Notes: generated from the sequence alone by a model not told the origin. Counted from the first letter of the stretch, positions 9,799 to 22,922 are shown. The stretch: 64,000 nucleotides of DNA from Microstegium vimineum (GCA_022036555.1 CM039124.1:53251431-53315430); one strand, 5' to 3'. Numbers and translations are program-made.

Positions 9799-12700
9799 TT
9801 ATGTGGCTTTTGGCCCGGATGTTGTGATAGGTGGCATGCTGTTATTCAATGTGAAATCAAAGTGTATTGCTTCCTTCCCGTTAGGCTTTGGCAAAGGACT
9901 AGGCTGATGGTATGCGACTGAAAAATGCATACTGCTCGGTGTATGTGCTGCAGAGCCAGAACTGGAGGCCGAACTCAAAGGTGGAGGTGACAAGCTATTG
10001 GTTCCCAAGTTGGGTAGGGGTGTCATCAACCGATAAGCCAATGACCCTGACGACCGAGCACTGCTTGTTTCACTATTAGAATAAAGAATAGCAGAGGGGT
10101 TAATACTTAAAAGTCTCAAATAGCGTGAACCTTTCATCACCAGATTTACAGATCAGCAACAAAAAAGAACTTAAACAGAGCAAGGCAACAGATGTACTCA
10201 CCTATTTGCATGTTTCCCTCTCATACATGAATCACTTTTCCTGTGCACTTTATCTCTTGCACCGCTGTGCACAGTATCCTGATACCAACAAGCTAATTAT
10301 ACACATGCATAAAGCTTTAAATTGAAACTTTGAATATCGCACGCCATGTGAGGAGAAAGGGAGAAAGCTTACTGGAGATTTAATTCCCGGAAATGAATGT
10401 AGAGCGCTATGCGGGCTGTTGTGGTTCGAATTTTGGATAAATGGGTGTTCAAGCAACTTGCTTGCTGTTGGTCGCTCAGTAGGGTTTCTCTTGAAGCAGC
10501 ATCTCATAAAATCCTTCCCTTCAGGAGACAGATTTTCCGGAATAGGTGGGTCCGTGCGCAACACCTTAAACATTGCAGCAGGCTGTAGCACCACAAAATA
10601 TAGTCCACGGTTAGAATCCAAAGAAAAAAATCAAAATAGTAGGGCAGCTGCATATGCACAAATCCCCACACCCACACACATCCCCTCAGCTGAAAAAATT
10701 AAGGATCCGAAGACAACATTTTTTCACTCCACAAATGGAAACATTACTTATTTCATATGATTATATTAGACAGGTGCATTTTTTCACTCCACTGATGACA
10801 TACCGCACTCCACAAATGGAAACATTACTTATCTCATATGACTATATTAGACAGGTGATCACATATGTACAAATCAAGATGCATTATTTGTTTCTTATTC
10901 ACAACTTGATTAGGCCAAGGTGCTATGTAAGACATGTTACCATCATTTATCAAATGAACCCAAGGTAAAAAAAGATGTGCAACTCTGATTACATAAACCT
11001 AACCCAAATCACAGTGAAGCCTCCACAAACAACTTACCCCTTCAAGACCACTCCAAGGTGGCTTTCCTGTAAACATCTCAATGATTGTGCAACCAAGGCT
11101 CCAAATATCAACAGCAAGATCATAACCTGCACTTTTATCAAGTGTAGCCCGAACAACCTGCAACATAAAAATGTGCTAGTATGACTGCGCCATGCTAAGA
11201 CCTCTTATATTACAAGAAGGCATTACAGTATCTAATGTGGACATGGGAAAACAGATGTCAAGCTCTGCATATCATCACATAAATATATCCTACCTTGGCA
11301 ACAATGAATGGTGATTTTGAGAGGAAATTGGTTCTTTGGCTCAAAGAAAATTAATAGCACTAAGATACAAGTTTCATTAAATACAACCATCTCATTTAAG
11401 CATCAAGATCTGTGTAATCACATTAATTTATGCAGATGTCCAAAGATTAAAAAAAAACTGATTGTAACATCTGTAGGGCCAGAAGCAGTGCATTTGAGCG
11501 CTTCTGCTGGCTGGTATGTCAAAGTCAGAGCTGCTGTGGCCCCCATGTAATCAAGAGTACATGGAGGCAGAAGACGAGAAGCTCGTCCCGGGATATAAGA
11601 TGTTTTTCATGGTTAATACCTGAGCAATCAAGTCAACGCGAACATAAGGTTCTCATTCATACAAGCAACTTAGGTCTTTAAGTGGGCCAACTTCCTGGTC
11701 CAGTTTCTATCTACAAAGAAAAAATAGGGCCATGAATAATCAAGCCATAAACTTGGAGCTCCAAGAGTATTTGGATGGCAGCTACAACTAACTGCTTACA
11801 ATTCACGATAGTACTAATATTGATTACATCTGAAACTTAACTACCTGGATGGTGAATGGCTATCTGGTCTAGGGAGTTTTGGGGGTGTGAGTAGGTTTTT
11901 GTACTTGGGTTGGGCCTCTGTTCTTGTCGGCCTATTGTGCTTGTTTCTCTATCATAATGAAACTACACACAGCTCCCCTGCATGATTCAAGAAAAAAGGA
12001 GGGTGACGGCTCCAGCTTGAACTAGCTCAGAAAAATCTGAAGCATAAAGGTTTATCATGGCCCCAACATTGCAAGATGGAGGAGCATAAGATGGCCCAAA
12101 ACTGCATTTCAGTCTTTCACTGATATATAGATGAACCGAAATCAAGAAATGCTAAGAATAAGTTTTCAATAATTTTTGTTTCCCTCAATTTGAACTTAAA
12201 GCATGGTATAACAAAAGAAGGCCCAATATGCCTTTGGATTTTCTTTATCCCAGTTCACAGCAGACAGTATTAAGTGATGCAAAGCTGGGGCTCATGGCCT
12301 CGGCGCCTTTTCTAGGGCCTGTCTCCATGCCTTAAGGTCATCTCCTTTATTTTAGCATGTTTTCTACCCACTGTTCTAGATGATGGGTGGGTTTCAGGTG
12401 TGTAGCGTCTGCATGTTTTTGTACATTTTGTTAGTTGTTACTATTTGCTTTAAATGAAATGAGTGCAGCTCCTGCGTTGATTGAGGAAAAGGCATTGGAC
12501 TCTCTAAAAGGAGGTCCTTGTCCACTACAAGATTAACAAGTTCTTTTTTGGGTCAACAAGGCAATGGAGTCTAAAAAAAAGAGGTCCTTGTTCACTGCTA
12601 GATTAACATGTCCTTTTTTGGGCAACACTCTATATTCTGAATAATGCATACAAAAGTGATTAGGCATTTACATCACATTGGGATAATCAGCCTCATCACA

Positions 12701-15700
12701 GTCAGAAGAGAAGAACATGATGAAATTAACATGAAGAATACCCAGTTCGCACCTCAGGAGCCATCCAGTATGGTGTGCCCTTCAATGAAAGATTAGGAGC
12801 TGCAGTACTCAACTGAAAATGGAAGAAAAATGTGCAATAAAGATCAACTACAAAGGAAACGATGAGTATTACCAACAATATATGTCAACAAGACAAAAAA
12901 AAATGCTATATTGAACTGTAGAATCCGGTTACAGTTTTTAAAATAGAGGCATCCACGTACAACTGTATGAATTAGGTAGAATTGTTGGGTTGAACTATAT
13001 AGACCATTCATAGTTTCATACTATAGATCACAGTTTTTAATGTAGAAGCATCTATGTACAAATGTAGAAATACATGGTAGACTTTTTGTATAAAGCATCT
13101 TTTGTGGAATCAGGTAGGATCACTATAGTTTGATCATGTTCAAACATATCGAATTTGATTCAAGAAACATGACCCCAAACCTAGGCACCTAAATCATACA
13201 TCAAATATTCATGCTCAACAGCATATGGTACATAGTACTGTTGTTATCTTGAATATGGTAGTGATAAGCTTAATGGCCTGTGGTTGATAATCCAAATCCA
13301 GGGGACTGACTAGTGACGACTGGTTAATTGCGTGATATCGAATAGCAGAAAAATATAGGCAGATTTTGGACTTACATGCTTTGCCATTCCGAAGTCAGCC
13401 AATTTTACTACACCATGAATATCAACTAACAAATTCGCCCCTTTGATATCCCTGCAAGAGCAGAACTATATTTACATAAACCTGTACATTTTCAGCATAA
13501 TGCAAGAACTTGGAAAATGGGAAAAAAAATCAGCAAAAGCACAGTCTGAAAGAAGACAGGATGGTGTACTACCTACATGGAAATAAAAATTAAAAAAAAA
13601 CATAACGAGCTATTAATTTTTAGTTTAAAATTTAATTTAAGTAATAGATAAGTTAAAAATATTATTGGTTTAGAATTTTCAAAACAAGGAAATAGTTACC
13701 TATGCATAATCTTTTGGCTATGTAAGAAAGCAAGACCCTTGAGAATATGACGTGTGAAGTTACGGATGATTGATTCTGTCAGTGATCCACAATGTTGATG
13801 AACATACTTATGGATTGAACCAGGATGCACATACTCTAGGTATATGTAGAATCTATCTTCGATCTGCAAGAGTTGAATAAATAATCATTACAAAGCACTG
13901 GAAACTGGCACGTAAATACTAAAGGTACTTAATGTGACAAAGGAGAACTTACAGTTTCACTGCCATAGTACTGCACAATATTTTCATGCTTAAATTGACT
14001 AAGAAATTTAATTTCCTGAAAGAAATGTGAGAAACAATTGACAAAAGTAAGTGCATAATTGCATAATATTTATGCAGAAGAAGATAGTACTAAGCCACAA
14101 TTAATTTAACATTGGTCAATCAGTTCTGAAGTTGGTCTGCACTTGAGAAGCATGTAGTATGTAAGAAGAATGCAAATCAAATACAGCATACAAAAAATGT
14201 TAATTAACCATGAAGATCTGAAAGCAAATTTTGGTGCGGAACAATCATATAGATCAATTGTAATGATACCATTACTGCAGAATAAATAGCAATGAAATAA
14301 AACCAAACCTGTTCCAATTGCTTAAGAGACTCGGCTGATTTAGCATCGTCTGGAATTATATTGACCTCTTTCATGGCACAAAGAGCTCCATTGTGCCTTT
14401 ATGTACGTGAATGAGAATAAAATTCAGAATCTAAAATGAAATAATAATCATGATGCTAAAAAGATGTGTTGATGTACCTATTGGTGGCCTCATACACGCA
14501 TCCAAATGTGCCACTACCTAAGAGTTTTCCTTTCTGCCATTGACCAGCCACTGAAGGCACCTCAGCTTTTGGAACTAACTGGTGGCTAATATTTGTCTGC
14601 TTTGGGCTTACAGAAGCAGGAGGGAGCGGTAATGGGTGAAAACTGGCAATTCCATTGCCATCAGGGCGAGAAACATGGTTCTCTGGGAACAACTTTGGAT
14701 GCATTGGTGATGGAGGTGCACTTGGATTTCTTGATCCTAAAACCGGACTTCGCAGTGGACTAGAGAGAGGAGAACGCTCCTGACCACCCGCAAACTTGTC
14801 AGGTGAATCACACGGAGGTGAAGATCCCATCGCATCAGAAGACCAGAGAGACCGTGCTGACCATACATTGGTATCTTGGATAGAGATTGCAGCAGATGAG
14901 AAGTCTACATTACTCAGTCTTCGAGGACTTTGTACAGGGCTTGAAAACCCACTGCTTGGAGCACTTTTAGCAGGAATGTTCAATCTGAAGTTCAAAGTCT
15001 CAGCACAGTTCTTATCCTCAAACTTCTCTTTAAAAGCTTTTCTCCGCTGACAACAGGTAGTCCCATTTAACCGAAAGTGGTTTTGCTCATGAGCCTTTGG
15101 TAGAGTTTGGGCCACCACTCTGGTATAATAGGCATAATAAAAATGAACATCAGGATAACCAACAGAATTGAAGCGCATCAAGGGAACACACAAGATATTC
15201 GAAAAAAATGAAAAAAACTCTAAGCAATAAATAATGCAGAGCTCATATATTCAAAAAAAAAAACATTATGTGATAGATATCTTCACTGTTTCTTGTACAA
15301 TTTTTAACAGCAATATTGAACTAGATTATTTCAACAGTAGCTTAAACTTGTCGGGTCTTTTTGGTTCAGCTTAGAAGCTTCATAGGAGTCCAATTCAACC
15401 AAGTGAAATTACAGTACAGCAAAACAAACTAGTTCACTTATATTTATTAAAACACCACACCCCCCTAACTTATTTTCATCATGTCAATATCTAATCAATT
15501 CACAAAGAGTTAAAACTCAGCATGTGCAAATTTTAAGGAATATTATATGTACAAATCAATAATGAAAGCATCACATGCAAAAATCATGAGAACTAAATAT
15601 ACATAACAGATACTATCGTAATATGACCTGATGTCATGCTCTCGCAACAAACCCTTAGCTAGTAACACCCTACAACTAACTCAAGTTACTAAATCACAAT

Positions 15701-16607
15701 TCAACTCGTGTATATGTATATCTGAAAGCTTCCAATCCCTGAACCATGGTATCCATATATCTTCAAAATCACCATACTCTGCAGCAAAGGATACATCACT
15801 GAACCATAGGCACCACAAAACTGATGACATCCTCTGCAAGATACTATACCCTCCTAAGTGTTTAACACCTCAATGATGACACAATTCAAGTAAATGGTGT
15901 TATCCTTTTTGAAAGGTGAGTGTGAATATTGCTAGTAAATAGTAATCATAACCTGACTCTGGAATCCTCAAACTGTGAGGGTGACATCCTTGCAGACAGT
16001 ATAATATACTTGAATAATAACGGCAATAAAACATAACATTAACAAGTATAATACGAATTAATCACCTCCGTGCGAATAACGGCATCATCCTTTCGCTCCC
16101 AGTCTTTAAAACCCCGGGAGCGTCCACTGCAGGCCCGTTCCACTCCCCGTCGAGCATCCTTGGCGCCGGTGACGGAAGCGGCCTCCCAGGACCGCGGCAC
16201 GGCGATTCCCCCTCGCCTGGAAGGGGCAGCGGATGCGGTAGCAGCACGGGGGTCGACGAGGATCTCACCGGAGCCACCTCCATGTTACTCGGAGAACTCG
16301 AGATCGGCGTCGAGCTCACGGTCGCAAGCGCAAACCCCGCCGCCGCGGCCCTTCTTGCCGGAGAGTCCACGCGGAGCGCGGAGACCCCGACCTCGAGGTC
16401 ATCGACGACGTAGCGCATCCGCCGCGCTCTGCTCAGCCGTGGCTGCGGTTCGCTGCTGCCCCCGCTGCCATCGCAGCGGGAGCTAGCGCCGCTGCCCCAA
16501 CCGCCGATGAGACGGGGGGTGGCGGCGCGGGCGGGGGAAGCGGGCGTGGATGCTGAGGATGAGGATGCGGAGCGGGAGGGGGAGGCGGAGCGCTTCCACC
16601 AGCGCAT
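9799..16607 (-). CDS. MAP kinase kinase kinase, MEKK/YODA type (MAPKKK3/5-like)
   Basis: Eleven exons, all with GT-AG borders and consistent phases: 16607-16066, 15119-14478, 14396-14309, 14015-13953, 13863-13700, 13451-13376, 12812-12753, 11157-11038, 10582-10373, 10278-10202 and 10072-9799, giving 771 residues. The N-terminal half is Ser/Pro-rich and probably regulatory. The kinase domain (~376-634) has the glycine loop GSGTFGCV (382-389), ATP-binding Lys404 in CAMKEV, HRD with Asp501 in HRDIKGANLL, DFG at 519-521 and APE at 543-545, so it looks catalytically complete. The Ser/Pro-rich C-terminal tail follows. Relatives phosphorylate MKK4/5-type kinases in the cytosol or at the membrane, in immunity and stomatal or embryo patterning. 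The clade is secure; the exact paralogue is not. Confidence 0.93.
10725..10886. repeat. Tandem 81-bp repeat in a MAPKKK intron
   Basis: CACTCCACAAATGGAAACAT begins at 10725 and again at 10806. The two units stay similar through TATATTAGACAGGTG. It lies wholly in the intron between exons 8 and 9 on the minus strand. Confidence 0.8.
12491..12628. repeat. Tandem 69-bp repeat in a MAPKKK intron
   Basis: Two units begin at 12491 and 12560 and share GAGGTCCTTG, AGATTAACA and CTTTTTTGGG in the same order. They lie in the 1.6-kb intron between exons 7 and 8. Confidence 0.8.
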
Positions 16608-18325
16608 CGGGACGAGGGCTTATGGGTAGAAGAGCGAAACCCTAGTGATCATGGAGTGGCGGAGATAGCGTCGCGGAGGGAGGGGATCGCTGGGAGGGGA
16701 GACGACGACCTCCCCCCGCCATTTGGGGTTTTTTAGTTTCTCACTGGGGGTCTCGGACTCTCGGGAATCGGGGTTGGTTGGTTGGTTGTGTTTTCTGGGG
16801 GAACAGCTCCATCTGGTGGCTATCGGCGGCCACGCGGCTTTGAGGGAAAGAAGTCCAGCGAGTCAATGCCCCTCCGATGCACACACATCACGTAGTGTGG
16901 ACTGTACACGGCTTCCTTCCCGTTTCGTTTTCTCTATGCAGCTTTTTTTTTTTTTTCCTTCGGCCTCCTTTTTGCGGGCTCTTATTTTTGAAAAAAAAAA
17001 CTCTGTAAGACAGCTCTGAGCATTGTGCTTAAGTAAAAAAAAACTTTCTCACATAAATTGAGAAAAATTCTTGAATCTCCGCTTCACCTTGACATAGGAG
17101 TACCATAATCCGTGTGAGACTGGACCGACCTTAAAGATCTGACCTTTTACAAAAGAAACTTTATTATTTTCTAAAGTTACAATGCATCTAGTTTATATTC
17201 AAAAGGATCATTTGTTATAGCACCTGCTCTAGCTTCTTGTGCCACGACGTTAGTTGACTCTAAAATAACCTAGACGAAGAAGTCCATAAAAGCTACAGCT
17301 ATAAAAATGTGCCATAGTTTAGCCCCTCCCTTTAAATTTTTAAATTTTGCACAAATAGAACTAGATTGACAAGAGTCTAGCTTCAAATAAAGAAACTCCG
17401 GTTTTGGTTCCAGCTCTTCTTGTAGAGTACAAAATCGCTTTAGAAAACATTTGGTAAAACACAGCATTAGTGTCAGTTTTATAATAAATTATGTCAAATT
17501 TTGTAAGAAAATACCGAAAGAAACTATGTTTTCACGTATTGTCTCCTAAGTAAAAAATGGCTTTGACTCCACAAATATCCTTGCAAGAAGCCATTTTATA
17601 TGAATGTTTGGCACATGTCTCCTGCAATATCTGCGAGAAGCGGCCAGTGAGACGATGGGGGATAAGCTTCATCGGCGAGAGGGAAACAGCCGGAGACGTA
17701 GTTCTAATATGGTTGTGGTCCTTGTGAATAGCCTATTAAAAATCTAAAAATCACTATAATAAATTGATTAGTATAATAAAAGGTTTAATGCTGTTTTGTT
17801 TTAGCTCTAGTGATCGTGTTATAAGCCACCTATCCACAAGTCTAATTAGATATTATCACTATGACAAAAAAAACTATGTTGCTAAGCTATTACTAGTGAG
17901 CTAGTTATAACTAAGTAACACTAAGAAACTAAACTAGCTACACAAATAAATAAGGTAAATACGAGAGAGAGTAGTGAGTTCAAGGGAGTCAATTGATATA
18001 ATGATTTTTCTTTTGAAATTCACTTGCTTGTCGATAAGCTAGTTCTCGTTGTGACAATCACTCAAGTTATAGATTCACGTGCTAATAGGCATAACAAGCC
18101 TAATTCACACTTGGATACCGCACAACCAACATAAGATGAGGATGCTCAATGTCATGAGCAATCCACTAAAGTTGCCTTTCGTGATCACCTCATGGAAAAT
18201 AGGCACAAATCCCTCACAAGAACATCGGATGTGACAAAAAACAATTACTAATTTTTACTAACACTTTCTTGCTGCTACAAACTATCTGGGTGACGGCAGC
18301 TAGAAGAGTAGGGTGATCATCCCTA

Positions 18326-18373
18326 CCACATGCCCTGTCCCCGTCGGTTCCACATGCCCTGTCCCCGTCGGTT
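18326..18373. repeat. Perfect 2 x 24-bp minisatellite
   Basis: The unit beginning CCACATGCCCTGTCCCCG is repeated back to back without change at 18326-18349 and 18350-18373. Confidence 0.9.
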
Positions 18374-18635
18374 CCCACTCGTTGACAGCCCGATCATTGG
18401 CAAAGTGTGCCTTACCAAGGTCCCGATGGACGACAATAAGAGACTGACATCCTCTACGCCTACACCCTCAACAAGATGAAGATCCTTAGAAGCAGCCTCC
18501 ACCCAAGCGGTGCACGAGTACTATATTAGAGAACTTTAATATTTCCGTGCTAATAAGGAATTTCGTCATTGTACGATGCTAAATAAGAATTTTTCTGTAT
18601 ATGCTCGGTGCAATATTTTTGCCTGTAGACTGCCT

Positions 18636-18735
18636 GTGCTTCCAACCAAACCAAACATCCACTTCTCGTTCCTTTGTAGTTGTACACCAAGTAAGATTCA
18701 CACCTCTCAAAGATTATACCGTACCTAACATGCCG
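18636..18735. repeat. Copy 1 of a ~100-bp direct duplication
   Basis: GTGCTTCCAACCAAACCAAA through GATTCAC, CTCTCAAAGATTA and GTACCTAAC recurs in the same order at 19640-19740. The two copies bracket the CACTA-like remnant. They differ by small insertions, so the duplication is not recent. Confidence 0.8.
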
Positions 18736-18814
18736 GAGGTTATGGAGGATCTCACCTGTACAAAATAGCTCTATGCTGGCGGTATACACAAATTTATTTC
18801 TTAAAAAAAACCGT

Positions 18815-19618
18815 CACTAAAAATCATATATTTCTACATACGATTTCTTAAGAAATTCGTCACCAGAAATAATTGGACACTAATATTTTTTGAGTTTTTC
18901 AAACGAGTTTGGATGGGGAAAAGACCAAAATAAAAATTATAGATCTCGAAAAGTTATGAAACTTATTAGTTAATAACTTTTTAATTTGAAATCATCTTAT
19001 CATCGGAAACTATGTTTGAATTTATCAAATTTGAAATTCATATTTTGTAAACGACCTCGGATGGAGAAATTATCAAAATAAAACTTGTATATCTTGAAAA
19101 GTTATGGAACTTTGTAGTTGACAATTTTTTCATCTGAATTCGTTAGGGCCTCAAACAATGAATTTGCAATGCCAAAATTTGTTTAATATAATATGTGGGG
19201 AACCAAAACGGATTTTAGACACCAGTAAGTGATGTGTGGAGTGGTAGAAGAGGCTACATGCGAGGGTGAGGTCGTGAGTTGAATCTCACCGGCCGCGTAG
19301 CACGTAATTTTACGCAAAAAAAATTGCTCAACTTGTGACTTGCACTATGGAGATGGGCAGGTGGCTTACCGTTGGGCATCTTCTACCATTAAATTGTTTT
19401 TTCTATTTTAAAAAACTAGATTTACATTTTTCTAGACAACCATTTCTATAAGCGGTTTTTTAAAAAATCCGCCTATAGAAATCGATTTGCACCGAAGGAT
19501 CTCAATTAACCGTCAACGAAGAGATTCATTTTCACTGGCATCTAGCGCTGGAGATTCTAAAAAAACATATATACAAATAGCTTTTGAACCGTCTGTTTAG
19601 AGCTTTTATGTACTAGTG
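18815..19618. mobile_element. CACTA-like non-autonomous element
   Basis: The right end reads inward on the minus strand as CACTAGTACATAAAAGC, a grass CACTA-type terminus, and the left end starts CACTAAAAATC. Subterminal palindromes typical of CACTA elements are clear, for example CGGTTTTTTAAAAAATCCGC near 19455 flanked by matching TTTCTATA blocks. No 3-bp target duplication is seen and there is no transposase, so the left border is tentative. Confidence 0.5.
19231..19298 (+). other. tRNA-like sequence inside CACTA-like element
   Basis: GTGGAGTGGTAGAAGAGGC resembles a pol III A box region and GGTCGTGAGTTGAATCTC a B box. No cloverleaf can be drawn, so this is probably a tRNA-derived relic. Confidence 0.35.
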
Positions 19619-19639
19619 TTGTGTTCCTATACACTATCA

Positions 19640-19740
19640 GTGCTTCCAACCAAACCAAATAGCGCCACTTCTCTTCCCTTTGTACGCCAAGCAAGATTCA
19701 CCCCTCTGCCCTCTCAAAGATTAATGTACCTAACCTACCG
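19640..19740. repeat. Copy 2 of the ~100-bp direct duplication
   Basis: Partner of 18636-18735, with the same order of blocks. The sequence after each copy differs. Confidence 0.8.
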
Positions 19741-20429
19741 AAGAGGAGAGGAGAGGCAGAGAATGGAGACCGTCTATATCTTTACGGATACCATATACCT
19801 CTTATCATCAGCACTGATTTCTTTGTACTGAAACATCAAGAAACTACTTATTGTCTAAGATAATGCCCTATCTGAACCTCTTGGTACTTGGATCTACAGG
19901 TTGAGGTAGTGCGCAAGGTATATTTGTCCGAGTTCGACCGACTGACAAATCTACTCTTTGGAAACAAACTACGCTTTGGAAACAAACTGCGCGTTGCCAC
20001 ATGAAGTCACCGGTATATGCCCAAGAAACCAAAATTTTGCCAAGATGGCCATCGGAAAGTTTGTTTTTCACGTGCAATAGCAAGCACTAGCCTTTGGAGC
20101 GATCTGGACTTGTAGTTGGCTCTAAACCTGATAAGAAGCCAAATAGCCACTTCAATAGTCCTGGGCTCCTGGCGAATATATTGCTCTCTCACATCTAATT
20201 GAGCTCAAACACCAGTCGCATTTTACCGTTAGCGATCGAAGAAACATGCATTATACTATGCCACAACAAACTTACTTCCAATATCAAGATCAAGATAACT
20301 TGTACTATGCCAAGAACTCGCTTCCATGTGCCTTATTATTACACCGCAAATATTCAGTAATCAAACATCTTGATAAGTGTAGATAGTCCTCGTAAATGAT
20401 AACTGATGGTAACATGTAAAGTTGAGCAT

Positions 20430-20845
20430 GCAGCCCGAGGCACGATGGCACGGCACAAAGCCCGATTTTTTGGCCCGGCCCGAGCCCAGCACGGCACGGT
20501 CCATGGGCCGTGCCTGGGCCGCACCTCGGCCCGCCGGGCGGCACGGCACGACACGGTTGCAACGGGAGGCCCGGTAGCGGCCCAATAACAGGGGAACTCA
20601 TATAGAATTGCAGTGTAAAACATACTGAATTCTACATTAAACAAGGGGTTTTACATAAAATGGGCTTCGGGCCAACCCGTTCATGGTTCGGGTCTCGTGC
20701 CTTTCGGGCCAGCCCGGCCCGAAAGCGGCCCACGGGCCGTGCCTGGGCCTGCAAGCATGCACGGTGGTCTGTGGAGGCATGGCCCGTAAGCCCGTGGGCC
20801 TTACTGTGTCCGGGCTGGGCCGGGCCGGCCCATTGCTCATCTTTA
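20430..20845. repeat. GGCCCGGCC-rich element remnant
   Basis: Both ends are dense in GGCCCGGCC and GGCACGG words in opposing orientations, with an AT-richer middle (20590-20660). Non-autonomous hAT-type elements in grasses often have such GC-rich subterminal repeats. No clean terminal repeat or target duplication could be placed, so the limits are approximate. Confidence 0.4.
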
Positions 20846-20991
20846 GTAACATGCCAGAAGAATTGCCGACGAACACTACTGTTCACGCTCTACATCCATT
20901 TACCGCGGAAGTTTCGGACCTCGAGAGTCATGGTGTTCAACACGAACAACAAGTCGTTGGCATCATCATCACCTGCCGCAAAAATGTAGTC

Positions 20992-21028
20992 CTGCACACG
21001 AACACACATTTACTTATTATTTATTACC
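20992..21028. repeat. 37-bp direct repeat, copy 1
   Basis: CTGCACACGAACACACATTT and the following TACTTATTATTTATTACC recur with one mismatch at 22242-22278. Each copy lies just left of a GGGCAGTCCCAA element. Confidence 0.9.
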
Positions 21029-21043
21029 CCACTTGGTAAATTA

Positions 21044-22226
21044 GGGCAGTCCCAATGACAATTAATAGATAGTTTCTTTAGTATTGATGAGCTTGTCAAA
21101 TAGGACAAAAAGCTGACGTGACATGTAATTAAATGAAGGAAGAGAAAAAAATCTGTAGACATCGTTTCTACATCAAGAAACCGTTTCGTCCCTCGCACCA
21201 ATGCACTACGAAACCACGAAATCCTCGTTGGGAAGAAACGACCGGTTTCTCCGGTTTCTCGTTTCTTCGATGTGGAGCGCCTCGCTCGTGCCGCCGTCCG
21301 CCGCGCTGAGTGCGCCGCCGCCGGCCCAGCTCGCCCACACCGGCCACCAAGGTCGCAGCGCGCCACCCGACGAGCTCGCGCCGCGCCACCTCGGCCGTCG
21401 CGCTCGCGAAGGCCGTGCAGCGCTGCGCGCGTCGCCGCCGGCCGCTAAGGTCGTAGCGCACCATCCGGCGAGCTCGTCGAGTCTACTCGCGCCTGCTCGC
21501 GCCGCGCTGCCTTGGCCGCCGCGCTCGCGCACTCGCGCAGGCTGCGCTCCAATGCGTGCGCGCCGTCCGCCAAGGCCGCAGTGCGGCGTTGCGTGCTCGT
21601 CGCGCCTACCCGCGCCGCCGCGCTCCGCCCGGCCGCGCCGCCGGAGTGGAGCGCCACCACCGCGCGGGCTCGCCAGCCGCGCCGCCATCCGCGGCGCAGC
21701 GCTGCGCGTGCCGCTCGCACAGCTCGCCCTCGCCGGCCGTGCAGGCCGCGCCACCTCAGCCACCGCGCTCGCGCAGGCTGCGCCGCTGTCCGTCGTTCGC
21801 CGTCCGCGCGCTCCGCTGGCCGCCACGCCGTAGTGGAGCGCCACCACCGTGCGGGCTTGCCTCTATCCGGTACGCTCGCCCGCACTGGCTGCCGTGCTCG
21901 CATGCGCTGAGACGCCACGACCGGCCCTGCTCGCCTGCACTCGCATGCTCTCGCTCGCACTGCCTCGCATGCTAGCCGGTGTGTGCTTGTTGTTGCTCAG
22001 GCTATGCTCAACGTCGCTCTCTTGCTGAGGTTAGTTGTTGTGCTGTGCTCGTCGTCCGTGCAGGATTTAGCACGACGTCACGCCCAGTGCATGGAGGAAG
22101 GGGATGAACTTAGGAGAGAGAAGGAATAAAAAGGACAATATTTATTAGGGAAGGAAATCTCCATTGTGTAGAATAGTTTCTATAGATGATTTCTCATTGA
22201 CGTGACTTCTACCATTGTGACTGTCC
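21044..22226. mobile_element. TIR element A (GGGCAGTCCCAA family) with GC-rich filler
   Basis: Starts GGGCAGTCCCAATG and ends CATTGTGACTGTCC, an imperfect inverted pair. TTA flanks both ends (21041-21043 and 22227-22229), fitting the 3-bp TTA/TAA duplication of PIF/Harbinger elements. The terminal ~150 bases are AT-rich like elements B and C, while 21280-21960 is extremely GC-rich and full of CGC/GCG runs. That core may be captured genomic DNA, but no domain can be read in any frame. All long frames there overlap on both strands and look compositional. Confidence 0.7.
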
Positions 22227-22241
22227 TTACTTTAGCTAGTT

Positions 22242-22278
22242 CTGCACACGAACACACATTTACTTATTACTTATTACC
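22242..22278. repeat. 37-bp direct repeat, copy 2
   Basis: Partner of 20992-21028, one mismatch. It lies immediately left of element B. Confidence 0.9.
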
Positions 22279-22922
22279 TCGGGCAGTCCCAACGGTAATA
22301 AATGATAGTTTTTATCGGTATTTAAGAGGTGTCCACCTAAGAAAAAAATGTGACAAGACATCAAGTTTAATGAAGAGAGAACAAATTTAGAAGAAACCGT
22401 TTCTTCTCCACGAAACGGTGTCGGCACTAGCAACGAGTCGAAGAAACGATGAAACCACCGATGGGGAGAAACGACTGGTTTCCACCATTTAATACCTCCC
22501 CGCAGGAGCTCCTCGTGCCGCCGTCGAGCTCGCTGGAGCCAGGCTGCCGCGATGCGCCGCCTCAGCCGCACGGCTGCGCCCGTCCCGCTCTTGCCGCCAG
22601 TCGCGCCCACGCCCGCCCCGCTCTCGTCGACGGTCGGGCCCAGCGTTTTTCTTACCGGTCGGTAACCGTCCAACCGCCGCCGAGCGGTTCAGTTTGGTGA
22701 CCAGTTTGAATTCAAATTTCAAATTTGAATTTTTTTTAAAAAAATTCTGAAAAAATTCCTAAAAATAGTTCATGATTTATATAGTCCAATGGTGTAAAAA
22801 TTTTTCAAATTGGAGTTCGTTTGCTATTTTTTGGACGTGTTTAAGTTTGAAAAAAAAGAAAAAAGAAAAAAAATGGCCGGCCCGTTAAGGGCCCAGGCGG
22901 CCCATTGCCTCCTGCCGCCTCC

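Larger units (their letters stand above)
16608..18814. other. Intergenic upstream of MAPKKK; no gene supported
   Basis: The first few hundred bases upstream of the MAPKKK start codon must hold its leader and promoter. The rest is AT-rich with homopolymer runs near 16941 and 16990. A perfect two-copy 24-bp minisatellite (CCACATGCCCTGTCCCCGTC...) lies at 18326-18373. Open frames are short and show no domain. Confidence 0.5.

Noticed and set aside
21201..21975. Long open frames on both strands in the GC core of element A
   Set aside because: All frames are open because stops are rare in CG-rich DNA; Ala/Arg-rich products only.
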